Shown: positions 51,777 to 62,358, numbered from the stretch's first letter. The stretch is DNA of 64,000 nt from Monomorium pharaonis (GCF_013373865.1 NC_050473.1:5963710-6027709), one strand, 5' to 3'. The notes: generated from the sequence alone by a model not told the origin. Program-made: numbers and translations.

Positions 51777-53061
51777 CACCGTGCATTCGATGTAAAATTA
51801 CGTATACAAATATTGGCAATTCGGTTAACGTAAAAATAATTACGTTGAGGTCGCGGATGACAAAGATGTCAATCAAGGCTCAACATCGACGTCGATTCGA
51901 CCGATCATTCATCACGGCTGACAATGCACGAGTATTATACTTGGCGCGTTTGCCCACCTCGCGCAATACCCCGCCTCCCGACGTTCTCGCCAGCAAAAGA
52001 AAAGGGTACAGTATGAAAGTTGTATCTAAATTAATTGCGAGCGGACGGCCCGGCGTGTCCGAAGGTGAGTTCGGTAATCGAATCTCCCGCTCGTGGCCTT
52101 ACTCGCTCGATGAAACTGCAAACCGCCGCACGAACGGCCGGTCGACCGGCCTTGTAATTGAATCCTTGATTGCTTTTTGTTTGAATTACACTCCGGCCAT
52201 CATGTCCCTATGTTTACGCTGGACCAACGCGCGTATACACGCACATATGCGTACTCTCGGGCACCCCTGACCTTAACCGGGCGAGAGGATCTTCTCGTGA
52301 ATGAAACATCGTGAAAATTCCGAGGCGCTTGGTTAACACGGGACGTTCCCTCATGCAGAGAAGGGATTAGCCAACGAAGCTCCTAAAATATAGCCACGGC
52401 AGTCAAGTGTCCTCGGGAATCCTAAGGCAAACTGCCAAGAATTTTTTATTATAAGATACCTTTGAATTTGTTTTACAAAATTTTAAATTCTTGTGAACAA
52501 AAAGAGTAAAGGGCGATTTTATGCTGGCAAAAAATTAAATACATTAACATTTTGAAAAATGTAAAAGAATTTCTTTTGTCATTAGCACGAAGTTATCCTT
52601 TGCCCTTTTTATCTTTAATTGTGTTAAAAGAATTTGAAATTCTGCAATTTACAGCTATTTTCTAATAAAAAATGTCGCTAATTTGCTTTAGCGTCTCTTC
52701 TAAAATAGGGATAACTAATGTTGCTGCTGCCGAAGCTCAATTTATTAAAACGTAGTATAGCTGCAGCAAAAATATTGGCTAGAATCAAATATACATGATG
52801 GCGTCCCATGGAACAATTGCGATTCGAATACGCGCATAAAATATTGAGGAGTAGCTGCTAATAAATTTGTATCAGCAGCAAATTTATTTGTATTATATCT
52901 TTAATAACTTTTAGCAATGACAGAAACATTCGAACTATCTACTTTAACATTTTATTAATATTTCTAACTCATTTTTCTGAATTGTGGTATCGGATTGGAT
53001 GCCTAATCGCGTTTACACGTATAAGCGCACTGCGATTTTCTATAGGCGACATCAATAACTT

Positions 53062-53067
53062 TTTATT
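53062..53067 (-). terminator. Polyadenylation signal AATAAA for the small peptide gene
   Basis: The plus strand reads TTTATT here, giving AATAAA on the minus strand 78 bases beyond the TAA stop of the peptide gene. A second copy lies farther away at 52951-52956. The nearer one is at a normal distance for a short 3' untranslated region. Confidence 0.5.
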
Positions 53068-53145
53068 AATCGCAAGTGGTAACGTGAAGATACAATATAT
53101 GGAGGATCGAAGGTGCAGCGTAGATCTTTCCTCGGGTTCGCGCGT

Positions 53146-53379
53146 TTACGGGGAGGCCTCTTTCGGCCCGCACTGCGGCACCGGATCCGTGCCGCACGTG
53201 CCACTGTTGCAATGAGGTGGTGCCATTACGCAGGGTCTGCCGTCGGGACAAGGCGGAGCGTCGTCGCAGCTTTTCCCTGGCAGGTGCATGTAGTCATCGT
53301 TACTCTCATGATCGTCCGCGGTGACCGTCGTCGAGAGTACGACGGCGGCGACCATCAGCAGGGCGATAGTTAATTTCAT
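53146..53379 (-). CDS. Small secreted six-cysteine peptide
   Basis: This is a single-exon minus-strand frame of 77 residues, from ATG at 53379-53377 to TAA at 53148-53146. Residues 1-21 form a clear signal peptide: MKLT, then a hydrophobic core ALLMVAAVVL, then a small-residue end TVTA before an acidic DDHESNDD. The predicted mature chain of about 56 residues has cysteines at 38, 44, 50, 57, 62 and 70 (spacing 5-5-6-4-7). It contains CPDGRPCV and CGTDPVPQC, which resemble the short C-P-x-G-x-x-C-V type motif of some secreted arthropod proteins. Three disulfides are likely. The role is unknown. A small inhibitor, cuticle or haemolymph peptide, or glandular or venom peptide are all possible, and I claim none. 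It lies antisense inside MCC intron 3. The AATAAA 78 bases past the stop supports an independent transcription unit. Confidence 0.7.
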   Translation of the reverse strand: MKLTIALLMVAAVVLSTTVTADDHESNDDYMHLPGKSCDDAPPCPDGRPCVMAPPHCNSGTCGTDPVPQCGPKEASP

Positions 53380-53581
53380 CCTTGATCAACTTCTTTTGTC
53401 ACCTGTTTATCGCGCAGGAAGTAATGATGCGAATTAAAAGTGCGATCAGTAAAATTGGATGAGCGAATTAATGGAGAAAGAAGTGCTATCGTAGATCGCA
53501 CTAGGTATTATGACCACTCGTATTATCTCTCTCCATTATTAAGTAATGCATTCTAGTAATTACTTATGGAATCATTTAGCG

Positions 53582-53839
53582 CACGGGCGTACCCAAGATT
53601 TTGAGAGACGAGGGGGGGTTGTCGCTTCTGTTAACACATACTGCAGAAATTTTTGTGTTGATACATTGTTTTTTTGCATTATTGAGGAGAAAATATTTTT
53701 TTGTAATATGAAAAACTTTACTTAATATAGTTAAAAGTAAAATTGTATTCTATAATTAAAAATGAATAATGAATAATAAATTTCAGGAGGGGTTTGAACC
53801 CCCCAACCTTCTTCTCCCTCCTGCTTGGATACGCCCATG
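53582..53839. repeat. hAT-like non-autonomous element with 8-base target duplication
   Basis: The termini are CACGGGCGTACCCAAG and CTTGGATACGCCCATG, inverted with two mismatches (consensus CAYGGGCGTAYCCAAG). They are flanked by ATTTAGCG (53574-53581) and ATTTAGCA (53840-53847), a 7-of-8 match. An 8-base duplication with termini beginning CA and a G run is what hAT-superfamily elements make. The 258-base interior is AT-rich with no transposase. It lies about 200 bases upstream of the start of the minus-strand peptide gene, within its likely promoter region. Confidence 0.75.
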
Positions 53840-56130
53840 ATTTAGCAACCTGCTGTTATGCAATGATGTTATCAAATGCATGTACATTTAAGTTTTTTTT
53901 TTTTTGTTATTAAAAATATACTTTTTATTCGAGTTTACACATTTTGAGTTATGCAAAAATAAATAATAACATGAGATTTTACTAACGCAAATATAATGTG
54001 GCCTCTTTTTCTATTGCTTTTAATTTTTATATTGAAGTTGTTATTCGATGAATTGATTGTAGTTTTACTGCTAATCTTATTACAATATATAAATTACTGT
54101 TCATAAGTTTATAATATTAACAAGGTTTGTAAAGAAAATTTATTTTTTTTTTAAATGAGATTTATCGATTAGAATACGTATTATTTAAAAAAATTATATA
54201 TAATATATAAACAAAAATAATACAAATTAGGGATTGAGTTTACCTTTTCTAAATAAATTAGGCAGCAAAAAAATAATTTGATATATGTGAAGATAGTCTA
54301 AGAAAATTGCCATATATAATCTTTCGCATTTCTGAATTGAGAATCTTGCCTTCTAAGAAAAGAGCAAAGTGAAAGAAATTATTCAAAATGTTTTTGTCTC
54401 CCAATCGCCACGATGACAGCTTGTGGCAGTGAAAAGATTAAATCAGCGATTTGACGAATGAATTTAAATGTCAAGAAGAAATAAAAATGAAAAGGAATGA
54501 GATGAGGAATAAAATTGTAAAAAATTACACAAAAAGTTCTTGCTTTCCAATGAAGATGCTCGCAACAGGATTTTTCCCGGTTCGTCCCGAGTGACTTGAC
54601 GTTACCTGAGTTCTTTGCGCACAAAGTCCGGGTTAGAGTCGATGTGACACTGACGACACCTCAAGAAACGAATGGTCGGATTATCATGCACAAGCGCGCT
54701 TTTATGCGTTGCGGTACCCCCTTGCATCCATTTCACAAATCGCTCGGCCTATTACGTGACCGATAATCGTTGACGTCTCATAACGATGTCCGATACGGCT
54801 GGATGCGCGTGAGAAGGACACCCGTATTAGAACGCGTTTTTTTTGTACGCATTTCCTGCGTAAGTAAGTAGGGATCTGCGGAAAGAGGAAGCGAACGGGC
54901 CCACGATGTGATCCGTGTCGATGATAATTCCTGCAGTTTAATTCCCGTCCATCTAATAGCCGAGATATTTCGCTCGATTCGCGGTAATGATCGCCCGCCA
55001 AAATTATATAACTGAATGCAAAAGAGCGAATAGATCTGACTCACGCTAAGTATCTGCGCGCTATATTTTAGTGCATTAGGCCTTTCGTGATGATTGCGTC
55101 TATTTACGACGAGGAAATTACATTTAACTCGATTAGATTGATCTACGAGCCACATGTGAACATAAAACTCTTATTTATGTTAATTATTATGCATCTAATG
55201 AAATTAACGTCACTTTGATATAAATGCGTATTGAGACTTTTTTTAATTTACACAGAACTTTTGAAAGACTCGTCAGTTATAACATTCAATTAATGAAAAT
55301 CTCAAAAATTTAAGATCAATTTTATTATTATTTTATTAACAAAAAAAAAATCAAATGTGAAAATATGCATTAGAATCTAAAAATTAGATAGATTGAAATA
55401 CGAATCAAAGTACAATAATAAATAGCAGTAAATAAAGTGCAAATTTGTTTATTTATGTAAATTGATTAAAACGCGATTAAAAATAATTTGTATATGAAGA
55501 AAAAAGATTTTTTTGTTAAAATATAAAAAATTTTAACTATTTACATGCAAATTTGAGAATAATTATTTGACATTCTAGAGCAACTAATCATAATTATTTT
55601 GATGGTCTAATACAATTATTTTCAAATTTAGATGAATGTTTAGTATACTTTAAAGTTGTTCCTTCCGTGTATTTGTACAATGATGACATATAGCAAATAA
55701 AATAACATTGTTGCACATAACAATGTCGTGTAACAGAAACGCGATCTATATACGTTGTTACGCAGAAAATAATGATGTGAATTAAGAGTGGGATTTATAT
55801 ATAAGAAATAGACAATAAAATTCAATTTTAAATCATTGAATTGTTATGTAAAGTAAATATTATATAAAATAAATTTTATTTACGTTTATAAATTTTTACG
55901 TGCTTAAGTAATCTAAAATTCATTTAGGCAAAATGAAAACTATTACACGTGGAAAATAAATTTAAAATGTGGAAAAATTTTGTGAAATATAATTTTATTT
56001 TTCACAAAAAAATATAAAACAATTGTAATATACAAATATTATGTCTCCATATTTCTACTCTTGAAGTATTTCATATTATTTATATTTAACAATGACGACC
56101 GTCAATCCGGCAACAGTTGACTTCTGTTAC

Positions 56131-56277
56131 CTGGGCCAGTATTCCGTACACGGTTACCGATAGTTATCGGTTCAATAAGTATGTATCGTTGCGTATGTAT
56201 TTTGATACATGAAAATATATGCGTAACGACAGTTATCGAACCGATAACTATCGGTAACCGGGTACGGAATACTGGTC
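56131..56277. repeat. Foldback element with about 40-base arms and CTGTTAC duplication
   Basis: The left arm GGCCAGTATTCCGTACACGG continues into TTACCGATAGTTATCGGTTC. The right arm is the reverse complement with about two mismatches. The spacer is about 60 AT-rich bases. The direct repeat CTGTTAC occurs at 56124-56130 and 56278-56284. The high arm identity and intact duplication suggest a recent insertion. There is no open frame, and the stem also contains an internal palindrome (CCGATAGTTATCGG). Confidence 0.75.
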
Positions 56278-56745
56278 CTGTTACGTTATCGCGAAATAAA
56301 AGATGTGAAATAAAAGTATTACGAATAAAATTGAATCAACGATTTAATCAAAGAGAGGGTGGTATTACGAACCGTGTATATACGGAGAAAATTTTATATT
56401 GAAAATTACTATGGTAAGCACAAAGAAGGAATTAGAAAAAAATTTATTAATTTTTTATCAAATTGCTACAGTATCTATACTACTTATGGTATACTTCTTT
56501 GAAATTTTTTCTTATGGTTTTCGTGGCTATCATCGTACATAGATGATGCAAAAAATAAGTTACGCTTATCGCATTTTGGTTGCAGAATTGCGCAACAATG
56601 CGCGTGCACAGAAGTGCGTTAAAGTTTATACAATGCCTTTTCATAGAGATATTTTCGTTGTAGTAGCGGTAAGAGGTACATCATAATACAAGTACAAAAT
56701 AGCGCATCAACTGGAAACTTACCTCAAGGTTGAAGTACGAGGAAG

Positions 56746-56906
56746 GGTGCCTTCCCACGCAGTGGAAAAGCATAAAGCGGAACGAAAACAGAACGCAATC
56801 AGTTTTCGTTACGCAGATTTGAATTTTTTCAAAAATCGAAAAAGATGTCCATGATTAGTTCCGTTCTCATTTTGCTTTACATTTTTTCACTGTGTAGGAG
56901 GACACC
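56746..56906. repeat. Inverted-repeat element with GGTGCCTTCCCACGCAGTG ends
   Basis: The left end GGTGCCTTCCCACGCAGTGG continues as AAAAGCATAAAGCGGAACG. It mirrors the right end GTTCCGTTCTCATTTTGCTT, which continues to TTTCACTGTGTAGGAGGACACC. The arms are about 45 bases at roughly 75 percent identity. I see no clear target duplication. It is a probable degraded miniature transposon. Confidence 0.5.
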
Positions 56907-58326
56907 TGGGCAGTATAATATTTTTGTGGGCGCCTTGCAATTTGGCAAACTGAAAAAGTATCTGCGTAGACGACGTTTTCATGAATAGATGCAAATAGCG
57001 GTTCTGGCACCAAAGAGCAGATTTCTATCATTAGGAAATTGAACATTTAGTCGAAGTCTGAACATTTAGACAAGTTTAGAGACTGGGTGATTACGTTGAA
57101 AAATAGTGTGGTGTATCTACATCATATTGTAGTGCGTCGCTCAATAAAAATTTTCTTGACTTACAAGAATCAAAATGTAACTTTTGACTCAAATCAAACT
57201 TACGTCCTGCACGTGGGACGTAGCATTGCGGGCGCTGCACACGCGCCGTTTAGCCTTAAAATTGTTAAATATAAATATAATACAACACATGAACTTTTTG
57301 GCCTGATACAGAAATAGCGTCACAAATATCAAACTACTATAATTTTTTTGCAAATTTGTTAGTTTTTGTTCCAGTCATGTAAATAAATAACTTTTTAAAA
57401 ATAAATATCGTGCAGTGATAACATATTTTATTTTAAAAAGTTTCATGAATTGCGCTTTGAATTTGTTCCACGCTCACTGTATTCACCGTATTTAGTTCTC
57501 AGTATTTTTTATCTCTTTCCAAGCATGAAGAAATGGTTTACTGGAAAGAAATTTGACTTAAATACCAAAGTAATGGATGAAACTATTACTATTTTGCAGG
57601 TTTAGATTATCAGAATAAGTGTAATTAAAAAAGGCTACTTTTTCGGAATTTTCATATCTCAAAATAATTATTCGATAAGTATTGTAGTTTCAGGTCAATT
57701 TATTGTAGTTCTACGACTAATCTATAGTTTACATTATATGTATTATAGATTTTTATTACTGCAGTCTATAATTATATAAAATAATTATATAAAATATAAA
57801 TGTAAGTGGCTATAATACCACCCTTCTTTTCCTTCATTAAATGCAATCTGCTAAAAGCATCATAATTTCGAGAAGATTATTAAAGAGGTATTTTAGAGGA
57901 ATCATTAGAGGGGTATTAAAGGTAGCTTTTTCTAAATATGAGTAATGATGAAGAAAAATTTTATATTGCAATAATTACAAAAAAATTAAAGAACGTAAAC
58001 AAATTCTACATGTTACATAATGCATTTATTAATATATGCATCAATGCATGTCTAATATAAAACATTTAATTTTTGCAAATTTGAATACCTTATGTAATTT
58101 TATAAATAAAATTATAGACATAAAATTATGGATATAATAAAATTAATTTTATAAAATCATCTCTCGAAAATGGACGGTAGAGCTCCTTGCAAAAAAAGAC
58201 TTTAGAACATTTCACGTCCGACTTTTACGTATGCTATTGATTTAACAACAGTACAAAATTACGATAGAATTTTTCGGCTTCAAGAATTCGAGCTGTTGAA
58301 GTAAGAATTGAATTTTTCCATTTCAG

Positions 58327-58588
58327 CTTCACGCGGCCGCACTCTCCTCCCTGCGGTCCGAGGTGGCCGAGCTGAACTCGCGGCTGGTGGTGGCTACTCG
58401 CGCGCGGGAGACGGCCGAGGCCGCGCTGATGCGGGCGGAGGTTCAGGCGGCCCGCTCCGAGCAGCGGGCGGAACAGCAAGCGGCACGGCACGAAGAGCGG
58501 CTCACCGAGTTGCATTCCGTCATCGCGGAGCTGGGCAGACAGCTGGAGCGACATCGCGCCACCGTAATTGCCGAGGAGGACGAGTCTG
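58327..58588 (+). CDS. MCC: MCC orthologue, coding exon 4 (first shared coiled coil)
   Basis: This exon encodes residues 160-246, with Glu247 split, and is the first exon common to both isoforms. The acceptor TTCCATTTCAG is strong and the donor is TCTG|GTAAGG. The peptide begins LHAAALSSLRSEVAELNSRL and includes EERLTELHSVIAELGRQLER and EEDE. These align block for block with the start of the vertebrate MCC coiled coil (LHSAALASLKGDIVELN and EERITELHSVIAEL, from memory), so this exon is the main basis for naming the gene. The sequence between is a long heptad-patterned helix rich in Ala, Glu, Arg and Gln, expected to form a parallel coiled-coil dimer. The GC content is much higher than in the surrounding intron. 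The frame running on after 58588 is intron read-through. Confidence 0.95.
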
Positions 58589-59713
58589 GTAAGGGTCCGC
58601 TCCAGGTCTGCTCCGTCCCGCTTCGATACGACGCGCAGGAGAGTATCGCGATTCCGCGTACTGATTTTGCTCCGCGGAAAGCGAGAAAGAAAGAGAACGA
58701 AACTCTAATTTTTTAAAGATAAAATTGCGTTAACAAAGATTTTTGCGGTTGAATTCGGAGATAAATTTAGAAAATGAGCTTTGTGTGACTTAATACCATC
58801 AATTGGTTCACCAATTGCATTTTATTATAATTTACGATATAAATTTATAATACAAATTATTATGATGCTTAATAATAAACAGATTTTTTATCTAACATAC
58901 AAATTACAATTGTCTAATTGTACTTTATTTCTACTTTAATATCGGACATGTGTCTTTCAAGTTAAAAATGTAATATATCTTTAAAAGTTGCGAACAGTAG
59001 CATACCAATTTTTACAAGGAATCCAATTATGGTATGATCTCTTCGGAGGCTGGACAAAATTTTTCTTTACTCCATTATATATTCACGCAATAAAATAATA
59101 CTTTTATTGAAAACTGAAAGAACGTAATATTATCTTCCAAAGAAACACAAAAATATTAAAGATATAAAAGTATATTCTTACATGTGTTTATGCAAAGATA
59201 CAGTGCGTTTCTCAGTAAACAGTTGTTCTTAGAAACCAATTGTAGGTCTTTTTACGGCTAAAATCAAAATGTTTTATCGGCCCCACGATGGAATCTGCGT
59301 TATGCATGTACAAACAGTGCTTTACTGTATGATTTGCTTAAAAAATACTGACTCGTTTAGTTTTGTCCCGGTAGATGTACAATTCATCCTACTGCGCGGC
59401 GAGCAATCAGCAGGTCTCACCAGACTCCAACAATAACAATACTAATAGCTCTCTTTCTTTGTGGCGTGCGCTCTTGATTCTCCCCTCGGTCCCTCTTCTC
59501 GATACCGAGAAGAAGAGTGATCTCTTCTCGGGAGCTCGCGACGCGCATACCACACGGTCGCGAGAGACGATCGCTTATCCCGATAAATAACCGGGGCTGA
59601 TGGAGCAGATTCGTTTCTCCGAACCGCGATTGTAGAGAAGCGGAGTACCGAGCGTATTAATCGTCGGTCGGTGGCCGCGCGCGATCTGAGAAGATGGTCT
59701 TAATGATGTGCAG
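58589..59713 (+). other. MCC: MCC intron 4
   Basis: The intron starts GTAAGG and ends ATGTGCAG. It is AT-rich in its first 700 bases. From about 59340 it becomes GC-richer, with an open stretch at 59375-59590 that starts with an ATG after CCCGGTAG. That stretch has no good donor in a compatible phase, so I do not call it an exon. Confidence 0.75.
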
Positions 59714-59859
59714 AAGTCGAGACGAGCAGGGACGCCGAGGGTTCCATCACCAACCCGGTGGAGGAGAGCGAGGGCGGCGGCGATATTCATGGAGATGGCG
59801 ATCGCACCCTGGGGGACGCCGATTCCAGCTGCTGCGAGGACGAGAATCGACCGGCAGAG
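59714..59859 (+). CDS. MCC: MCC orthologue, coding exon 5 (acidic linker)
   Basis: This exon encodes residues 247-295. The acceptor is GATGTGCAG, whose pyrimidine tract is weak. It is nonetheless the only AG after the in-frame stop at 59704, and its phase completes Glu247. The donor is GCAGAG|GTAAAA and the exon ends in phase 0. The peptide is acidic and low in hydrophobics: EVETSRDAEGSITNPVEESE, then a Gly/Asp-rich run and DADSSCCEDENRPAE. It probably forms a flexible spacer between coiled-coil blocks, like the acidic Ser-rich segment that follows the first coiled coil in vertebrate MCC. Only this frame is open without arginine-rich artefact, and it joins both neighbours correctly. Confidence 0.8.
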
Positions 59860-60987
59860 GTAAAAAGGAATTCTTCAAGTTCTTCAATTTTTTGAACGTA
59901 AAGCGATTTCTGGACGACTAATAATAATTCTGTACAATAGGTACCTCTTTCTTTTGACAATTATCAATGTAATTCTCAATTAAATTGTGTATTCAATAAT
60001 TCATAATTAAGAAGTTCTCTTTAGAAGGAAAATTACATGAAAGAGAAATCACTTTATTCATATACATACATTTTAATTGAGGGATTTCTGGCCAAAATAA
60101 TAAGTAATAGATAAAATTAAAGCATTAAAAATGATAATTTAAAAATATTTTTTATATTATAGAAAAAATTGAAAAAGAATTGTTTGGTATAATAATCTAA
60201 TAATAATTATTGGTAATAGTAATTTAAATTTAATAACAAGTAATATGTGTTTATTACATTTTCTTTATTGCTTTCATATTTAAATGAATTAAAATTTTAC
60301 TTTTTCAATTTTTGAAATTTTGGTTATGATTAAATTACTTTAAATTCTCATTTCCATTAAAAAGACTCAAGATCATACAAATCATTATTTTGAAAAATAA
60401 TTGAAAGAATATTATAGTCAGAAAATTAAAAAAATTTTAGGAGTGTACTTATATGTATATATTAATCATAAATTTATTCGCAAAATTTGATCTTTTTATA
60501 TTATGTAAAATGACTAGAGGATCTCTATAATTTTTACAAATGAATGTCGAGCATCGGTATGAATTAGCACCTATTACGCAATAGTATACATGGACATCAT
60601 CGACATATATATCACAAGTTGCGCAATATGTTTCAATGAATTTTGATTCACACAGTGTATCGCATAGATTCTCAATATATACGCGGAAAAATACATACTG
60701 TAAATTACTTAAATAAATATTATTACCTTTTGTAATCACACGTGATGGTATAGTGCAACCTTCTATGCACGCACGTATGCCAAAATCACTTCGTGAAGCG
60801 AGCATGATGCGTTCGTGCATGCACGGTGTGATAATCACGCCGTGAAGGTATCATGACTCCGCACGAATTGTTATCTGGGTAATATTACAATACTATTGAT
60901 CATCTAGGGATCGCTTAATATATCTAACACTTTTGGAAAGAATATCTATATTTAATATATCCTTTAAAAATATTATTTTATAAACAG
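59860..60987 (+). other. MCC: MCC intron 5
   Basis: This AT-rich intron is bounded by GTAAAA and TAAACAG. It contains poly-A/T-rich sequence with no recognisable repeat family boundary. A minus-strand open frame at about 60449-60838 has no domain and no splice or promoter support. Confidence 0.8.
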
Positions 60988-61209
60988 AATGATAGGGAAC
61001 AGCTGGACAGTCCGGCCGCGTTGCCGACTCCCGAGCCAACGCAGCAAGCGGCATCGTGTCAGAGCGTCGCCGTCGCGACGCTGCAAGAAGAGATCACGGC
61101 GTTACGGGCGGAGATCACGAGTCTGCAGGCGCAACTGGTTCATTTCAAGAGCCAGAGCGGCAATCAGAGACAGACGGCGGGCAGCGATTCGCCGCGTCGA
61201 GAATTCCGA
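60988..61209 (+). CDS. MCC: MCC orthologue, coding exon 6 (second coiled coil)
   Basis: This exon encodes residues 296-369 in phase 0 at both ends. The acceptor is TTTTATAAACAG and the donor CGA|GTGAGC. It opens with a Pro/Gln-rich linker (PTPEPTQQAASCQS), followed by a clear heptad-repeat helix ATLQEEITALRAEITSLQAQ with hydrophobics at a and d positions. It ends in a Ser/Arg-rich tail (GSDSPRREFR), a possible site for phosphorylation by proline-directed kinases (inference). The corresponding vertebrate region is longer and contains further helices, so this insect protein seems shortened in the middle. Confidence 0.88.
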
Positions 61210-61413
61210 GTGAGCAGAGCAGTCCATAGCACAATCGGTTTTTCGTGAAAAAGAAAAACGAATCTGTTATTTTAATCTAAAAAAAATTAATATTAATAAA
61301 GAGAACCGAAGGAACAAGGATAAAAAAACAAAGAGATGTTAATAAAATGCAACAACTTTCCCGTTTAACGTCTCTCGTTGCATTCGTTCACGCTTTGCCT
61401 CTTCTGTCCACAG
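61210..61413 (+). other. MCC: MCC intron 6
   Basis: A short intron of 204 bases is bounded by GTGAGC and a good pyrimidine tract, CTCTTCTGTCCACAG. Nothing else is seen in it. Confidence 0.88.
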
Positions 61414-61602
61414 ACGAGAGGCAACAACAGCTCGCCGGAACCTTTGACGGCGCCATGCTCGCCGCTCTTGCCACCGCTACAGGCACCTCCGACAAAGAGC
61501 GTGATGAGGGAAGAGCCGCCGGTACTCAAAATGGCAGAGAGGGTGAGATTGAGGAGAACGGACGAGAGACACATTACCGGTCCGGACATTACTAATCTTG
61601 GG
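61414..61602 (+). CDS. MCC: MCC orthologue, coding exon 7 (KMAERVRL block)
   Basis: This exon encodes residues 370-432 in phase 0 at both ends. The acceptor is CTGTCCACAG and the donor GGG|GTACGA. The first half is Pro/Ser-rich (SSPEPLTAPCSPLLPPLQAP), an unstructured stretch. The second half carries VLKMAERVRLRRTDERHITG and ends PDITNLG. It parallels the KIAERVKLSKT and following Ser-rich segment of vertebrate MCC, in both order and spacing before the next exon. The minus strand is also open here, but only the plus strand splices in frame and matches the family. Confidence 0.92.
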
Positions 61603-62167
61603 GTACGAGTTTTGTTTGAATGAAGAATATTGTTGTAAAGCCACTGCACAAATAAGAAATAGTTAATTAATAAATAAGAAAATGAATCAATTAATGATCC
61701 AATAAAACGTATAAAAATTTTATATTCAAGTAAAAAGTGAAAATTAAATTTAAAAGTATCCATTAATTTGTATTAAAATCTTATTATTTTAATATATTAT
61801 TTATATATTTTTTTTAAGTCGTTATACTTCAAATAGCAAACATTACAATTTAATTCATCAAATAAATTTACTATGTTATTGGTAAATTAAATATCTGAAA
61901 TAACAAAAAAATATTATTTATATGGAAATGTACTTTTCTTTTATATAAGATAAACTTCGGAAAGAAATTAATAATTTTATAATGTGCTTATAAAAAGTAA
62001 CTATTTAGAAGTTAAAAATTAACTCATTTAACTAATTATAAGTTAAAAGTTATTAACTTTTTAACTAGTTAGTATCGTTTTTGCGCCTGAAAAGTGCAGT
62101 AGCTCTATTTATTTCTTTATTTTCTAATTTTGCAATAAACGTGTAATTAGATTCTAACATATTTTAG
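61603..62167 (+). other. MCC: MCC intron 7
   Basis: This AT-rich intron of 565 bases is bounded by GTACGA and CATATTTTAG. It contains no repeat that I recognise from elsewhere in the window. Confidence 0.88.
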
Positions 62168-62358
62168 GTATGCTCCACAATGGTCGCCGAACATCTCGTG
62201 TCGGATCTCCTGGAGCAGTCAAACCTGCAGGAATTGAATGGCTCAGAAAAGCAGTTTGAGGTCGAGACAGAGCGATTGAATAGCAGACTGGAGCATGCTC
62301 GGGCGAACAACGCGGTTCTTGCGCTTACGTTGCACGAAAGCAAGGCGCAATGTGATAG
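62168..62358 (+). CDS. MCC: MCC orthologue, coding exon 8 (EVETERLNSR block), last in window
   Basis: This exon encodes residues 433-495, with residue 496 split after AG. The acceptor is ATATTTTAG and the donor GATAG|GTACGT. The peptide includes MVAEHLVSDLLEQSNLQEL, then QFEVETERLNSRLEHARANN and LALTLHESKAQCDR. This is the best-conserved stretch in the window: vertebrate MCC has VAEHLAHSL, then EFEVETERLNSRIEHL and LTITLEECK in the same order. The vertebrate loop between the two halves is longer. The helix is coiled-coil forming. The gene continues beyond the window, where the rest of the coiled coil and the C-terminal PDZ-binding part would be expected. Confidence 0.95.

Larger units (their letters stand above)
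22410..58326 (+). other. MCC: MCC intron 3 (about 35.9 kb) with nested features
   Basis: This giant intron is bounded by GTAAGC and CCATTTCAG. GC-rich islands lie at about 23.7-24.1, 25.0-25.5, 26.3-26.7, 27.9-28.5, 29.4-30.5, 31.3-32.2, 33.4-34.0, 35.2-35.8, 36.9-37.3, 38.2-39.1, 40.4-40.8, 42.1-43.6, 44.2-45.7, 46.8-47.3, 48.6-49.2 and 51.8-52.3 kb. The rest is AT-rich repeat. It contains the alternative MCC exon ending at 45515, a minus-strand peptide gene at 53146-53379 and many small transposons, listed separately. Other open frames in the islands lack domains, and opposite strands are often open together. I leave those out. Confidence 0.75.

Noticed and set aside
59375..59590. Open frame with an ATG after CCCGGTAG in MCC intron 4
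   Set aside because: The only donor-like site in a compatible phase (GCAG|GTCTCA) is poor, the phase-matched frame hits a stop after about 20 codons, and exon 4 already joins exon 5 in frame.
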